A DNA stretch of 64,000 nucleotides from F22 sp963668535 (GCA_963668535.1 OY764867.1:558001-622000); one strand, 5' to 3'; shown: positions 36,039 to 45,248, counted from the stretch's first letter. Translations and numbers: made by a program. Notes: generated by a model not told the origin, from the sequence alone.

Positions 36039-37358
36039 CTACACAATATCCACAATTCGGGTCGTTCCAAATTTTTCTGTATGTACTTGCTCCATACAAA
36101 GTATAATATCCCACTTCCCTTTATACTGACCATCCAAATCTAATTTAAAATCTTCGGATCCATGTGCATTGATGCGATTAATCACAAATGAAACCGTCAG
36201 TGTTTCCAAATCTAAAGATGGCTGATAGCCCATTTCCTCTGTTTTAGGATCAATAATGGTCTCATGCAAGATATCAACTTCCATCAGAGTTTCTAGAACC
36301 AATTGTACTAAACGAATAGGAATAGAATGCTTATCGGATATTTCTATCGCCGATAAAGGACGATCATTATTTTGAAATCGTTTGGCTATTGTAGATAATA
36401 TCAATATAGTCACAAAGTCTTGATAACGCTTAGAAATATTACGTGTATCATAATCAAAACTATAGTGCTTTAAATTTTGCTGGGCATAAGTCAATTCAAC
36501 CCCGAAAAGGATTAAAGACCATGACAGTTGTAACCATAATAAGAATAAAGGCAAAGCAGCGAAACTACCATATATCGCATTATATCTCGACACATAGACC
36601 TGAGAACTGATATATATAAATTGAAAGATCTGGTATGCAGTACCGATAGTAATACCTGAAATGATAGCTGGACGCATTTGAACATGCGTATTGGGCATAA
36701 ACACATATAGACCAGTAAACATCCCCCATGTAATTACAAAGGGAATCAATTTAATCAAAACTTTTACAATTGGGGCTAGAATTTGATATTCCTCCAAACC
36801 AGAAGCAATTTGTCCAACATAGATAGACATACCACTTGAAATGACAATCAATATAGGCAACAGAAGAAACATCGAAAAATAATCAGTTACCTTCCGCAAA
36901 AAAGTACGAGACTTTCTCACATGCCAAATTCGATTAAAAGTAACCTCAATATTATTGGTTAGATTTATAACAGAATAAAACAAAGCGACAATACCCACTC
37001 CTAAAAACACCCCACTTTTTGTTTGATTTAAATAGGAATGTACAAATTCAAGCAATACTCGTGTATTTTCATGAGGGATAGCCACACTATCTTGCAAGGT
37101 TTTTTCTAGCATATCAGCCAAACCAAACCCTCTTGCTATGGCAAAAAGAATAGCTAAAATAGGCACCAAAGAGAACAAAGAACTATACGTTAACGCAGAA
37201 GCTCTACTGACCAAAGTATTCGTTCTATAACGCTGTACGCATAGATACAAAATCTTCAAAACAGAGTACATGGAAAAACGAGTACGATTAACTTCGTCTC
37301 GATTTATACGCCATATTTCATACGATAGAAACTGTAAAAATCTTTTGAATGTGCCCAT
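36039..37358 (-). CDS. YihY/virulence factor BrkB family membrane protein
   Basis: An integral membrane protein, 439 residues, of the YihY/BrkB family (often mislabelled ribonuclease BN). The first 300 or so residues hold about six transmembrane segments with the family motif RASALTYSSLFSLVPILAILFA and FAALPLFLLWLQLSWSLILFG. The C-terminal 135 residues are soluble and look like a winged-helix-type regulatory part (ISDKHSIPIRLVQLVLETL). The transported substrate is unknown. It lies 43 bases after the 3' end of rnpB on the same strand and I see no terminator between them. Confidence 0.88.
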   Translation of the reverse strand: MGTFKRFLQFLSYEIWRINRDEVNRTRFSMYSVLKILYLCVQRYRTNTLVSRASALTYSSLFSLVPILAILFAIARGFGLADMLEKTLQDSVAIPHENTRVLLEFVHSYLNQTKSGVFLGVGIVALFYSVINLTNNIEVTFNRIWHVRKSRTFLRKVTDYFSMFLLLPILIVISSGMSIYVGQIASGLEEYQILAPIVKVLIKLIPFVITWGMFTGLYVFMPNTHVQMRPAIISGITIGTAYQIFQFIYISSQVYVSRYNAIYGSFAALPLFLLWLQLSWSLILFGVELTYAQQNLKHYSFDYDTRNISKRYQDFVTILILSTIAKRFQNNDRPLSAIEISDKHSIPIRLVQLVLETLMEVDILHETIIDPKTEEMGYQPSLDLETLTVSFVINRINAHGSEDFKLDLDGQYKGKWDIILCMEQVHTEKFGTTRIVDIV

Positions 37359-37400
37359 ATTTTATAAGATGTAGTCTATCATGTAGTATTATAAAAGAAA

Positions 37401-37738
37401 CAGTAGGCCTGTAAGCCGGGTTCTGTACTCACCTGGAGCGTCTATCATTTATCTCGATGCACCGTCACCGATGCACTCTAGCAGTCTACCCTCTGACAAT
37501 CGGACGAGCAGTCCTCAAGCGTCAGTATACTTGACCTTGCAGTTCCTGAGGTCCACAGCACGTATGTTGCCACACGACTGGTGAGCTCTTACCTCACCTT
37601 CTCACCCTTACCTACAAAGAGGCGGTTATTTTCTTCTGAACTACTTTACCCTCACGGACAACTTTCTGTTAGGAAGCAGGATGCTCTATACTGCCCGGAC
37701 TTTCCTCCCACATTAGTGAGCGATAAACCGGCCTACTG
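37401..37738 (-). ncRNA. rnpB: RNase P RNA (bacterial class A)
   Basis: RNase P RNA is the catalytic part of the enzyme that trims tRNA 5' ends. On the minus strand the conserved 5' block GAGGAAAGTCCGGGC is at 37693-37707 and the universal 3' block with AGAACCCGGCTTACAGGCC is at 37406-37424. Outer bases CAGTAGGCC and GGCCTACTG pair as helix P1 and set the ends to within a few bases, giving about 338 nt. The open frame seen on the opposite strand here is a shadow. Its promoter lies at 37750-37780. Confidence 0.95.
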
Positions 37739-37749
37739 TATTCTGGAGA

Positions 37750-37780
37750 CAAAAGTAAGAAAAAAACTAAGGATAGCCAA
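37750..37780 (-). promoter_or_regulatory. Promoter for rnpB
   Basis: TTG (37778-37780), 20 bases, TACTTTTG (37750-37757) on the minus strand, ending 11 bases before the RNA. Confidence 0.7.
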
Positions 37781-37801
37781 TTTACATCCCCTCAAAAATC
37801 G

Positions 37802-37809
37802 TATCTTTG
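37802..37809 (+). promoter_or_regulatory. -7 promoter box for the NlpC/P60 gene
   Basis: TATCTTTG, 52 bases before the ATG, divergent from the rnpB promoter. The -33 box is weak. Confidence 0.5.
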
Positions 37810-37861
37810 TTTGTAGTTAATTAAATGTGCACTCATATGAGGCAATAATCTGTAGAAAACT

Positions 37862-38914
37862 ATGAAAACATCAACCTTTTTAATCTCAATAAGTCTGGCA
37901 ACGATTGTTGGCTTAAATGTATGTAGTGCATGTCATCACCAACAAGCTGACCATGCCATCTTCAAGCAAAAAGCATTAGATTGCACCTTTGCACAAAATA
38001 ATCAGCGCTTGCTTGAAAACGAAGAACAGCACAAAAGTTCTACGCTTGATAGCCTATCCCACCCCTACGGTATCATCAATCTCTCCGTAAGTAATATGCG
38101 TGCATCGGCATCATTCTCAAGCGAAATGCTCACTCAAGGCCTTTTGGGCATGCCAGTACGCATTTTATCGCATTCCAAGAAATGGTATCATGTTGAAATG
38201 AAAGATGGCTATAAGATTTGGTGCCATCCAACAGGTATTCATCCAGTAGATAGCACCACTTTGGCTCAATGGAATCATGCCAAAAAAATCATGGTAACAG
38301 CTATTTGGGGACAATGTTTCACCCATCCACAATGCGGTTGTCAACCAATATCGGATGTTGTAGCTGGAGATCGCTTGCGATATCTGGGTGAAAAAGGGCG
38401 TTTTTATATCGTCAGTTATCCTGATGGGCGAAGTGGTTATCTCCCAAAACAATTAGGCATGCTTGAATCAGAATGGCGGAATAAAATCAAAAAAACAGGT
38501 TCTGCTATTGTTGAAACAGCACGCAGCGTCTATGGTGTACCTTATCTTTGGGCAGGTACTAGTCCCAAGGGATTTGACTGTAGCGGACTCGTACAATGGA
38601 GTTATCGTATGCATGGCATAGAGTTGCCAAGGGATGCCTACCAGCAAGCAACCATTGGACAAAGTCATATCAAAATAGCCCCTAAATGCCACAATCTCCT
38701 TCCTGGAGATCTTATTTTCTTTGGACGAGCAGCCACAGATTCACTTCCAGAGAAAATCTCTCATGTGGCTATATATATGGGTAATGAACGATTTATTCAT
38801 AGTCAAGGAGACGTACATATTAGTAGTTTCAACCCGAAAAGTCCAGTCTATGATGCCTTCAACTACAACAGAAGGTTATTTGCAGGAAGAATAATCGCCA
38901 ATAAAAATAAGTAA
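37862..38914 (+). CDS. NlpC/P60 peptidoglycan endopeptidase with SH3 domains
   Basis: A 350-residue exported cell-wall hydrolase that would cut peptide stems of peptidoglycan. It opens with a signal peptide containing several cysteines (LNVCSACHHQQ), perhaps a lipoprotein signal although no standard lipobox is seen. SH3-like regions follow (LLGMPVRILSHSKKWYHVEM and GDRLRYLGEKGRFYIVSY). The catalytic domain has the Cys in PKGFDCSGLVQWSYR and the His in ISHVAIYMGNERFIHSQG. The YGVPYLWAGTSP lead-in is typical. It is monocistronic; 454 bases without a gene separate it from degP. Confidence 0.92.
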   Translation: MKTSTFLISISLATIVGLNVCSACHHQQADHAIFKQKALDCTFAQNNQRLLENEEQHKSSTLDSLSHPYGIINLSVSNMRASASFSSEMLTQGLLGMPVRILSHSKKWYHVEMKDGYKIWCHPTGIHPVDSTTLAQWNHAKKIMVTAIWGQCFTHPQCGCQPISDVVAGDRLRYLGEKGRFYIVSYPDGRSGYLPKQLGMLESEWRNKIKKTGSAIVETARSVYGVPYLWAGTSPKGFDCSGLVQWSYRMHGIELPRDAYQQATIGQSHIKIAPKCHNLLPGDLIFFGRAATDSLPEKISHVAIYMGNERFIHSQGDVHISSFNPKSPVYDAFNYNRRLFAGRIIANKNK

Positions 38915-39368
38915 TATATTTACTATTTACATCCTTGCCAAAATCAAATAATCAGCCAGCTATTGACTCTATCCTCTGTAAATAGCTAAATAAGTCAATG
39001 AATAGCGCAAAATAAGAGAAAAAGAATTCAAATCCACACATTACAGTAATATATTTATCATTTAAACAATCAAAAACAAACAACACAACTAGATCATCAA
39101 AATAAAACATACTGATAATGAGAACTAAAGCGCAATAAACCCCTTCAGACACGAAGTATTAAACCATCTTTGCATTTATGTTAATATTCAAATAGTTAAG
39201 GCAACTGTTATTTTGTTTACAGCAGAAATAAAACAGTTAAAAGCACGCCTATAATTTAAACAAAAACTAAAACAAAGCTCAAAATGATACAACCTAAGAG
39301 TATTGTTTTTATATTGGAAACGTGAAACAAAACAATCTCGTTTTATTAACATTCTAAACATTTGAACA
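38915..39368. other. A+T-rich intergenic region before the DegP-like gene
   Basis: 454 bases without a supported gene. It holds an imperfect inverted repeat (38959-39006, GCTATTGACT against AGTCAATGAATAGC), a near-promoter CATCTTTG at 39165-39172, and short inverted arms AACTGTT/AACAGTT at 39202-39238. Two minus-strand open frames of 60-70 codons are low-quality and not called. Confidence 0.35.
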
Positions 39369-40892
39369 ATGAACAAGATAGTAAAGAACGTATTAGGTGC
39401 TACATTAGTAGTTGCTCTTAGTGCTGGAGTAGCTCGCTACACAGCTCAAACAACCAGAGATGAACAAAACAGTTCACATATTGATAGTACACTGTTTCCA
39501 CAACAGGCGTCCAACAATTCCCCGAACCAACTGGCTAGTATAAACGGAGCAAGCAATCAACCTATAGATTTGACATACGCTGCTGAAAAATCACTGCATG
39601 CAGTAGTACATATTAAATCTACAATAAGTGGAGAAGCACAACAATATAGACAACAGCCCCAAGATATTTTTGAATATTTCTTTGGCACACCCAATAGACA
39701 GTACCCCCAACGTAGAGTACAAGCGCAACCAGAGATTGGTTTTGGTTCTGGTGTCATTATCAGCTCGGATGGATATATTGTAACCAATAATCACGTAGTG
39801 GACAAAGCCAACGAAGTAGAAGTTACCCTTAATGATAACCGCACATTCCAAGCGACCGTTATTGGCACAGATGCCAGTACCGACTTAGCACTTTTGAAAA
39901 TATCAGGCGATGAATTCCCAACAATTCCAATAGGTAATAGCGACGCTCTAAAAGTTGGCGAATGGGTACTCGCAGTCGGAAATCCCTTCAACTTAACATC
40001 AACCGTAACAGCTGGTATCGTCAGTGCTAAAGCACGTACACTAGGTGTCTATAGCAAAGGAGTCGAATCATTTATCCAAACAGATGCAGCTATCAACAAA
40101 GGAAATAGCGGCGGTGCACTAGTCAATGCACGTGGAGAACTTGTGGGCATCAATGCTATTTTATATAGCCAAACAGGCAGTTATGCAGGTTATGGTTTTG
40201 CCATACCAACCACTATTGTGACAAAAGTCATTAGTGACTTAAAGAAATATGGAACAGTTCAACGTGCTCTTTTAGGCATTATGGGGAGCGACATGGGGAA
40301 TAACCTAATGGCCGATCAACAAAAAGAACAAGAAGACAAGTTGGGCGTTAACGAAGGAATACACGTACAAAAAGTAATCGAAGACGGTGCTGCCGCAGAA
40401 GCAGGGGTAGAAGTTGACGATGTTATCACTGGCCTAGATAACCATAAGGTGACCAAAATGGCCGAATTACAAGAACAATTAGCTCAACATAGTCCTGGCG
40501 ACAAAGTTAGACTTCAAATTGTACGTAATAAAAAGAAAATATATTTAGATGCTACCCTTCGTAATGAACAGGGAACAACTAAAGTCATGAAAAAAGTAGA
40601 CGAACAAGTACTAGGTGCCGCATTTGTCCCTGTGCCAGAAAAAATTAGAGGCCGCTTAAACCTCGGATACGGTTTGGAAGTCACAGGAGTACAAGCAGGG
40701 CGCATGAAAGATGCAGGTATTCGTAAAGGCATCATTATGCTAAAAGCGAACGGCGTACAGCTCCACACAACAGAAGACTTCAATAAAGTATTCCGTGCAG
40801 CTTCTCGCACACCCGAACAAGTCATCTTTATCAATGCCATGTATCCATCAGGAAGACGAGTGAATTTCGCCGTGGATATATCGCAAGAATAA
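39369..40892 (+). CDS. DegP/HtrA-family periplasmic serine protease
   Basis: A 507-residue envelope protease and chaperone of the DegP type that handles misfolded exported proteins. A signal segment (about residues 6-22) precedes a trypsin-like domain with the triad His142 (TNNHVV), Asp172 (TDLALLKI) and Ser247 (KGNSGGALVN). Two PDZ domains follow (about residues 300-390 and 410-500; GVEVDDVITGLDNHKV in the first). The frame and length match Bacteroidota DegQ/DegP-like proteins. It precedes rpoD on the same strand by 333 bases, with a hairpin between that could end its mRNA (41104-41137). A stress promoter is likely but not recognised. Confidence 0.94.
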   Translation: MNKIVKNVLGATLVVALSAGVARYTAQTTRDEQNSSHIDSTLFPQQASNNSPNQLASINGASNQPIDLTYAAEKSLHAVVHIKSTISGEAQQYRQQPQDIFEYFFGTPNRQYPQRRVQAQPEIGFGSGVIISSDGYIVTNNHVVDKANEVEVTLNDNRTFQATVIGTDASTDLALLKISGDEFPTIPIGNSDALKVGEWVLAVGNPFNLTSTVTAGIVSAKARTLGVYSKGVESFIQTDAAINKGNSGGALVNARGELVGINAILYSQTGSYAGYGFAIPTTIVTKVISDLKKYGTVQRALLGIMGSDMGNNLMADQQKEQEDKLGVNEGIHVQKVIEDGAAAEAGVEVDDVITGLDNHKVTKMAELQEQLAQHSPGDKVRLQIVRNKKKIYLDATLRNEQGTTKVMKKVDEQVLGAAFVPVPEKIRGRLNLGYGLEVTGVQAGRMKDAGIRKGIIMLKANGVQLHTTEDFNKVFRAASRTPEQVIFINAMYPSGRRVNFAVDISQE

Positions 40893-41225
40893 ACAGTAAA
40901 ATCTCTCTCAAAATAATACAATAAAATTAGGTATTAGATTAGTTAACAATAGAAAAAGGTCCAGTGGGACTACCAGGTATTAGTTTTGTTTGTATATAAC
41001 TCGTGATGAGATGCATATACAAAAGTAAATTGATTGTTTTAATAGGATAGAATAAATCATCATCAAGAATAATTGATACATATTAGTTAGTGAATAGTTG
41101 TGGGTGGCATGGTGCGGGAGCATCGTGTCACTTTTTTCAAAAAAAGACGAGTACACGATGGAACAATATTCCTATTTCTACGTTATATATACAGTGTTCT
41201 AAGAATACAAAAATAAATTATATAT
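40893..41225 (+). other. Intergenic region between the DegP-like gene and rpoD
   Basis: 333 bases. It contains a promoter-like TAGTTTTG at 40981-40988, the terminator-like hairpin at 41104-41137 and an A+T-rich stretch up to the rpoD start. No gene is supported. Confidence 0.4.
41104..41137 (+). terminator. Hairpin with GNRA loop and T6 run in the rpoD leader
   Basis: A 12-pair stem (41104-41115 with 41120-41131, including three G-U pairs) closed by GGGA and followed by TTTTTT. It lies 88 bases before the rpoD ATG and 211 after the degP stop, so it either ends the degP mRNA or attenuates rpoD. Confidence 0.75.
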
Positions 41226-42086
41226 ATGAGACAGTTAAAGATTACCAAGAGTATCACAAACAGAGAGAGTGCTTCGCTTGACAAGTATCTACAAGAAATT
41301 GGCCGTGAAGAATTAATCACCGTTGAAGAAGAAGTAGAACTAGCTCAACGAATCCGAAAAGGTGATCGTAGAGCTTTGGAAAAGCTAACACGTGCCAATC
41401 TCCGTTTCGTTGTATCAGTAGCCAAACAATATCAAAATCAAGGACTTAGTCTACCTGACTTAATCAATGAAGGGAACTTAGGATTGATTAAAGCTGCTGA
41501 AAAATTTGATGAGACTCGTGGTTTCAAATTTATTAGTTACGCAGTCTGGTGGATTCGTCAGTCTATTCTACAAGCATTGGCAGAACAATCACGTATTGTA
41601 CGTCTTCCACTAAATCAAGTAGGTTCACTGAACAAAATCCAAAAAGCCTTTTCACGTTTTGAACAAGAACATGAACGTCGTCCATCAAACGAAGAGCTAG
41701 CAGAGGAATTGGACATCGAAGCAAACAAAGTATCTGATACGATGAAAGTTTCTGGTCGTCATATTTCTGTTGATGCTCCATTTGTAGAAGGTGAAGACAA
41801 CAACCTATTGGACGTATTGGTCAACGATGATAGTCCATATGCAGATAGCAACCTAGTAAAAGAATCTCTACGTCGTGAAATAGAACGTGCATTGAGTCAA
41901 TTAGTAGATCGTGAACGTGAAATCCTGCAACTCTTTTTCGGAATTGGAGATAAAGAAATGACTCTGGAAGAGATTGGTGATAAGTTTAACTTGACCCGAG
42001 AACGTGTACGTCAAATTAAGGAAAAAGCTATCCGTAAACTTCGTCAAGACGATCGCAACACCTTGCTTAAGAGTTATCTAGGTTAA
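41226..42086 (+). CDS. rpoD: Primary sigma factor RpoD, Bacteroidota type
   Basis: The housekeeping sigma factor, 286 residues, which in Bacteroidota directs RNA polymerase to TTTG/TAnnTTTG promoters. Region 1.1 is absent, as in the known Bacteroides factor. Region 1.2 (SLDKYLQEIGREELIT), region 2 (LRFVVSVAKQYQNQGLSLPD and GFKFISYAVWWIRQSILQAL), region 3 and region 4 (REREILQLFFGIGDKEMTLEE, then the helix-turn-helix FNLTRERVRQIKEKAIRKLR) are all present. The start MRQLKITKSITNRESASLD is the usual one. Upstream is a terminator-like hairpin; downstream an imperfect hairpin (42097-42138) precedes a small unknown gene. Confidence 0.97.
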   Translation: MRQLKITKSITNRESASLDKYLQEIGREELITVEEEVELAQRIRKGDRRALEKLTRANLRFVVSVAKQYQNQGLSLPDLINEGNLGLIKAAEKFDETRGFKFISYAVWWIRQSILQALAEQSRIVRLPLNQVGSLNKIQKAFSRFEQEHERRPSNEELAEELDIEANKVSDTMKVSGRHISVDAPFVEGEDNNLLDVLVNDDSPYADSNLVKESLRREIERALSQLVDREREILQLFFGIGDKEMTLEEIGDKFNLTRERVRQIKEKAIRKLRQDDRNTLLKSYLG

Positions 42087-42096
42087 ACAAGTCGAC

Positions 42097-42138
42097 AATA
42101 GACCGTTAATGATAATAGATGTCATTAACTGCTCTATT
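42097..42138 (+). other. Imperfect hairpin after rpoD
   Basis: GTTAATGA (42105-42112) pairs with TCATTAAC (42122-42129) around a nine-base loop, extended outward by ATAG/CTAT after an internal bulge. There is no T run. It lies between rpoD and the next start codon at 42160. Confidence 0.45.
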
Positions 42139-42159
42139 CGAAACATTAATATCAAACAT

Positions 42160-42681
42160 ATGAATATAAAAGTCGCTCCTATAAAGTGGACTATAGCATT
42201 ATCTTGTTTCATTTTGCTTAGTTCATTCACTCTATTCCCTAAGCCCAAACATAAAGATGTATATGCTTATGGTGTAGCTGCAGATTTTTCGGATAGCACA
42301 GTATATTTCACTGTTATTCAAAAGTTGGACAGCGTCAAACTTACTGGAGAAAGATTCTTACCTGAACGTCAGCAATACAGTTATCAACTTAAATATCACT
42401 TGGAGAATCAGGGACTGAAACATCGTACCTGCATGATCTTTTTTGATACAGATAAAAGCAAATTAGCGAAGAAACAGAATAAGCTAATGGAACGTTATCT
42501 AGAGAGTCACACCCAAGTAAAATTACTTGATATAAAGACATTCCATTTTATCAAACCTGAGCCGTCTGAGCCTGTCAAAACAAGTGTACAGCCTCAGCCT
42601 AAACGTAAACCTAAAGATCATCCAAAAGGTAAACCTAGCGGTCCAGCTGGCGGTCCTATGGGCGGGCATCCAAGAATGTAA
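42160..42681 (+). CDS. Unknown small protein with signal anchor and Pro/Lys/Gly tail
   Basis: I do not recognise this 173-residue protein. The start at 42160 (MNIKVAPIKWTIALSC) gives a clean hydrophobic export segment at residues 8-25; the open frame allows ATG at 42109, which would add 17 residues in front. The middle part (VYAYGVAADFSDSTVYFTVIQKLDSV, then YSYQLKYHLENQGLKHRTC) looks like mixed alpha/beta. The C-terminus is low-complexity and basic (KRKPKDHPKGKPSGPAGGPM). It should be exported or membrane-anchored. It lies just after rpoD and ends before a strong terminator, so it may be read from rpoD. Confidence 0.75.
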   Translation: MNIKVAPIKWTIALSCFILLSSFTLFPKPKHKDVYAYGVAADFSDSTVYFTVIQKLDSVKLTGERFLPERQQYSYQLKYHLENQGLKHRTCMIFFDTDKSKLAKKQNKLMERYLESHTQVKLLDIKTFHFIKPEPSEPVKTSVQPQPKRKPKDHPKGKPSGPAGGPMGGHPRM

Positions 42682-42693
42682 CAAAACTAAAGC

Positions 42694-42734
42694 AGTCCTT
42701 ATCCGAGCTCTTGACGTTCGGATAGGGACTTTTT
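42694..42734 (+). terminator. Terminator after the small unknown protein
   Basis: Stem AGTCCTTATCCGA against TCGGATAGGGACT (12 of 13 paired, one G-U), followed by TTTTT. Confidence 0.85.
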
Positions 42735-42754
42735 AGTACAACACCTAATTTATT

Positions 42755-44041
42755 ATGAAAAAAATAATTTCCTTTTTTTTAAAATACAAAGCCTACCCAC
42801 TACTTGCTGGTGTCATTTGTACGTTCTTAGTAGCATGCGATAAACATAAAGACAGCCCTTCTCCGAACACTGTGAGTAAAACCACAGTGATTGGCCTCAT
42901 TTTAGGAGATAATTCCTTAAACGACTTCGTATCAAGCGATATTAGCGAGATGTGTATTGGGCTGGAAGACGTTGATTTGGACAAAAACAACCTAGTACTG
43001 TATGTCGATAATAGAGGAAGTAACTTACCTAGCATCTTATCTTTTAAACAAAGCACACAAGACCATTCAAAGGTTGTCACAGATACGATCTATCGATATT
43101 CAGAAAAAGAAAGTAGTGCAGATCCTAAAGTGCTAAAAGATGTGTTGAGTAGAATCATCACAAAATATCCAGCAGAATCATATGCCATGATTCTATGGTC
43201 TCATGGACAAGGATGGCTCCCTACTCCATCGACAGTAGTAGAAAATTATATATCGACCAAATATTTTGGCCAAGACACCACTGGCGGTGGTCAAGAATGG
43301 ATGAATATATCAGATCTAGAAGACGTCATTGCTTACGGACAAAATTTACTCGGTGGAAACAAAAAGTTTGATTACCTTTATTTTGATGCGTGCTTTATGG
43401 GGAACATTGAAACAGCGTATCAACTGAGAAAAACATCAAACTATTACATCGCTTCTGTTGCAGAAACTCCTGGACCAGGCGGCAACTACGAAACTCTCGT
43501 CCCTATCATGTTTAACGCAAACACTGATAGAGCTAAAAAAATAGCAGAAGCATATGATCTAGCATACAATGATCCAAAAGGATACCCAGGATGGACATAT
43601 GGCGCGCAAATTTCCGTTTATGACAATTCCAAAATGGATGCTTTAGCTAATGCCTGCCAAACTGCATTCTCCAATATAGGTATTGCCCAAGCTATCCAAG
43701 GAGTCAACCTGTATGCATCTGACATCCAACATTTTGATAGAATAAGCTTCCCTGCTTACTTTGATTTTGAGCAAATTATGGAGAAAGCCTTAACTTCGAG
43801 TGAATATTCGCCACTAGAGACTGCGCTAGACAATGTAGTCGTGTATAATGCTCGTCCAGCTTCAGTATACAGCGTAAACGGTGGATCATTTTCTATGGAT
43901 GTAAACTGTGGATTAGCAGCCTACTTCCCACAATACAGCACATATAGTACTGTACAAAGATATAACAACTACTTTGCGACCTATGATTGGGCACAAAACA
44001 CACAAATGACATCTTGGTATCCATTAGTAAACTACAAATAA
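42755..44041 (+). CDS. Clostripain-family (C11) cysteine peptidase, lipoprotein
   Basis: A 428-residue exported peptidase of the clostripain family. The N-terminus is a lipoprotein signal: a basic start, a hydrophobic run and the lipobox FLVAC at about residues 24-28, so it is anchored by lipid. The catalytic His lies in MILWSHGQGW (about residue 150) and the Cys in YFDACFMGNIETAYQLR (about 212). Family members cut after Arg or Lys. No propeptide linker of the clostripain two-chain type can be identified with certainty. It starts 21 bases after a strong terminator, and the promoter must overlap the terminator or lie within it; I could not place it. Confidence 0.88.
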   Translation: MKKIISFFLKYKAYPLLAGVICTFLVACDKHKDSPSPNTVSKTTVIGLILGDNSLNDFVSSDISEMCIGLEDVDLDKNNLVLYVDNRGSNLPSILSFKQSTQDHSKVVTDTIYRYSEKESSADPKVLKDVLSRIITKYPAESYAMILWSHGQGWLPTPSTVVENYISTKYFGQDTTGGGQEWMNISDLEDVIAYGQNLLGGNKKFDYLYFDACFMGNIETAYQLRKTSNYYIASVAETPGPGGNYETLVPIMFNANTDRAKKIAEAYDLAYNDPKGYPGWTYGAQISVYDNSKMDALANACQTAFSNIGIAQAIQGVNLYASDIQHFDRISFPAYFDFEQIMEKALTSSEYSPLETALDNVVVYNARPASVYSVNGGSFSMDVNCGLAAYFPQYSTYSTVQRYNNYFATYDWAQNTQMTSWYPLVNYK

Positions 44042-44066
44042 TCAAGAATCATTCATGTACATAACA

Positions 44067-44107
44067 AAAAGCAGCCTATCTTGAATTGTTCAAGATAGGC
44101 TGCTTTT
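44067..44107. terminator. Bidirectional terminator C11 peptidase / sensor kinase
   Basis: Perfect 19-base stem (44067-44085 with 44089-44107), three-base loop, flanked by A and T runs. Confidence 0.85.
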
Positions 44108-44126
44108 ACATATATAGTATATAACT

Positions 44127-45248
44127 TTATTTTGTAAGAGGCACCGTACAATAGAATGTCGATCCCTTGCCCACTTCAGATTCAAACCAGATACGGCCAC
44201 CATTCTTGACAATAAAATCTTGACAAAGAAGCAAACCCAAGCCAGAGCCCTCTTCATTGTTCAATCCAAATGTTGAATAATGAGTATCTGTTTTTAGCAA
44301 TTTACTTTTACCTTCCTCATCAATACCGCATCCTTGATCCGATACAGCTATCTGAGCAAATCCATCCACCTCTTTACATGCAATAGATATAGTCGTTTTA
44401 TCAGGACTAAATTTCAAAGCGTTGCTTAAGAAATTGCGTACTACTGTTTTCAACATATCAATATCGCATGTACATTGAACTACCTCAGGCACATCCATAT
44501 CAAAAGTGATATCTTTCAGCTCAGCAGCCGCAGTAAATACCTGCTGTACCCCTCGCACAGTATCGCACACATTGATGTCTTGTTTAACCACTTTGAGTCG
44601 ACCTATAAGCGATTTAGTCCACTTCAACAAGTTGTCCAAAAGCGAGAACACTTCTTCGGTAGTCTGATTAGCCGTATTAAGAAGATCATACATCTCTTCG
44701 CCTATCTTCTCCTCTGGTATACTTAATAGCATCATGTTTAGTACCATTTTAATACTACCGATAGGAGAACGCAAATCGTGAGCAATAACAGAATATAACT
44801 TATCGCGCCCTGCAATAGTACGCTTAAGCTCATCATTTTGCCTTTCAATAATACGTTGCGCTGTAATCAAAGAAATTTGATGATGCACACGAATCATCAA
44901 CTCTTCCTTATTAAATGGTTTTGAAATAAAATCATTTCCACCCACTTGAAAGCCTTTCACAATATCACTTGTATTATTTAGAGCCGTCAAGAAAATAACA
45001 GGAATAGATGCTGTTTCTGGATTTGCTTTTAGTCGTTCACAAACCTGAAAACCATTTAGGTCCGGCATCATCACATCCAACAAGATCAAATCTGGTTTAA
45101 ACTCAGAGACTTTTTCAAGACACTGAGTTCCATTTTCAGCCACATCAAGCTGAAACTTCTCAGCTTTAAGAAGCACTTTTAACAGTAAGACGTTAGATTG
45201 CACATCATCTACTATTAAAATTTTATTTTCGGAAGGATTAATTTCCAT
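44127..45248 (-). CDS. Response regulator / histidine kinase hybrid
   Basis: A 373-residue soluble signalling protein with the receiver domain first: DDVQSN acidic pocket, phospho-acceptor Asp58 in PDLILLDVMMPD, and Lys110 in FISKPF. A short coiled region follows, then a HisKA domain with His157 in YSVIAHDLRSPIGSIKM and an ATPase domain with the N box NFLSNALKFSPD, G1 VSDQGCGID and G2 EGSGLGLLLCQDF. There is no membrane segment, so it is cytoplasmic and would be driven by another kinase or by an unknown partner. The start codon is 27 bases after the nucleotide-sugar gene, which suggests co-transcription. No response regulator with an output domain is nearby. Confidence 0.92.
   Translation of the reverse strand: MEINPSENKILIVDDVQSNVLLLKVLLKAEKFQLDVAENGTQCLEKVSEFKPDLILLDVMMPDLNGFQVCERLKANPETASIPVIFLTALNNTSDIVKGFQVGGNDFISKPFNKEELMIRVHHQISLITAQRIIERQNDELKRTIAGRDKLYSVIAHDLRSPIGSIKMVLNMMLLSIPEEKIGEEMYDLLNTANQTTEEVFSLLDNLLKWTKSLIGRLKVVKQDINVCDTVRGVQQVFTAAAELKDITFDMDVPEVVQCTCDIDMLKTVVRNFLSNALKFSPDKTTISIACKEVDGFAQIAVSDQGCGIDEEGKSKLLKTDTHYSTFGLNNEEGSGLGLLLCQDFIVKNGGRIWFESEVGKGSTFYCTVPLTK

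Noticed and set aside
35879..36133. Minus-strand frames of 84 and 63 codons across the nested palindromes
   Set aside because: They overlap the 3' end of the YihY-type gene and owe their length to the repeat; no start context and no known motif.
37581..37820. A 79-codon plus-strand frame
   Set aside because: It lies across RNase P RNA and its promoter on the opposite strand.
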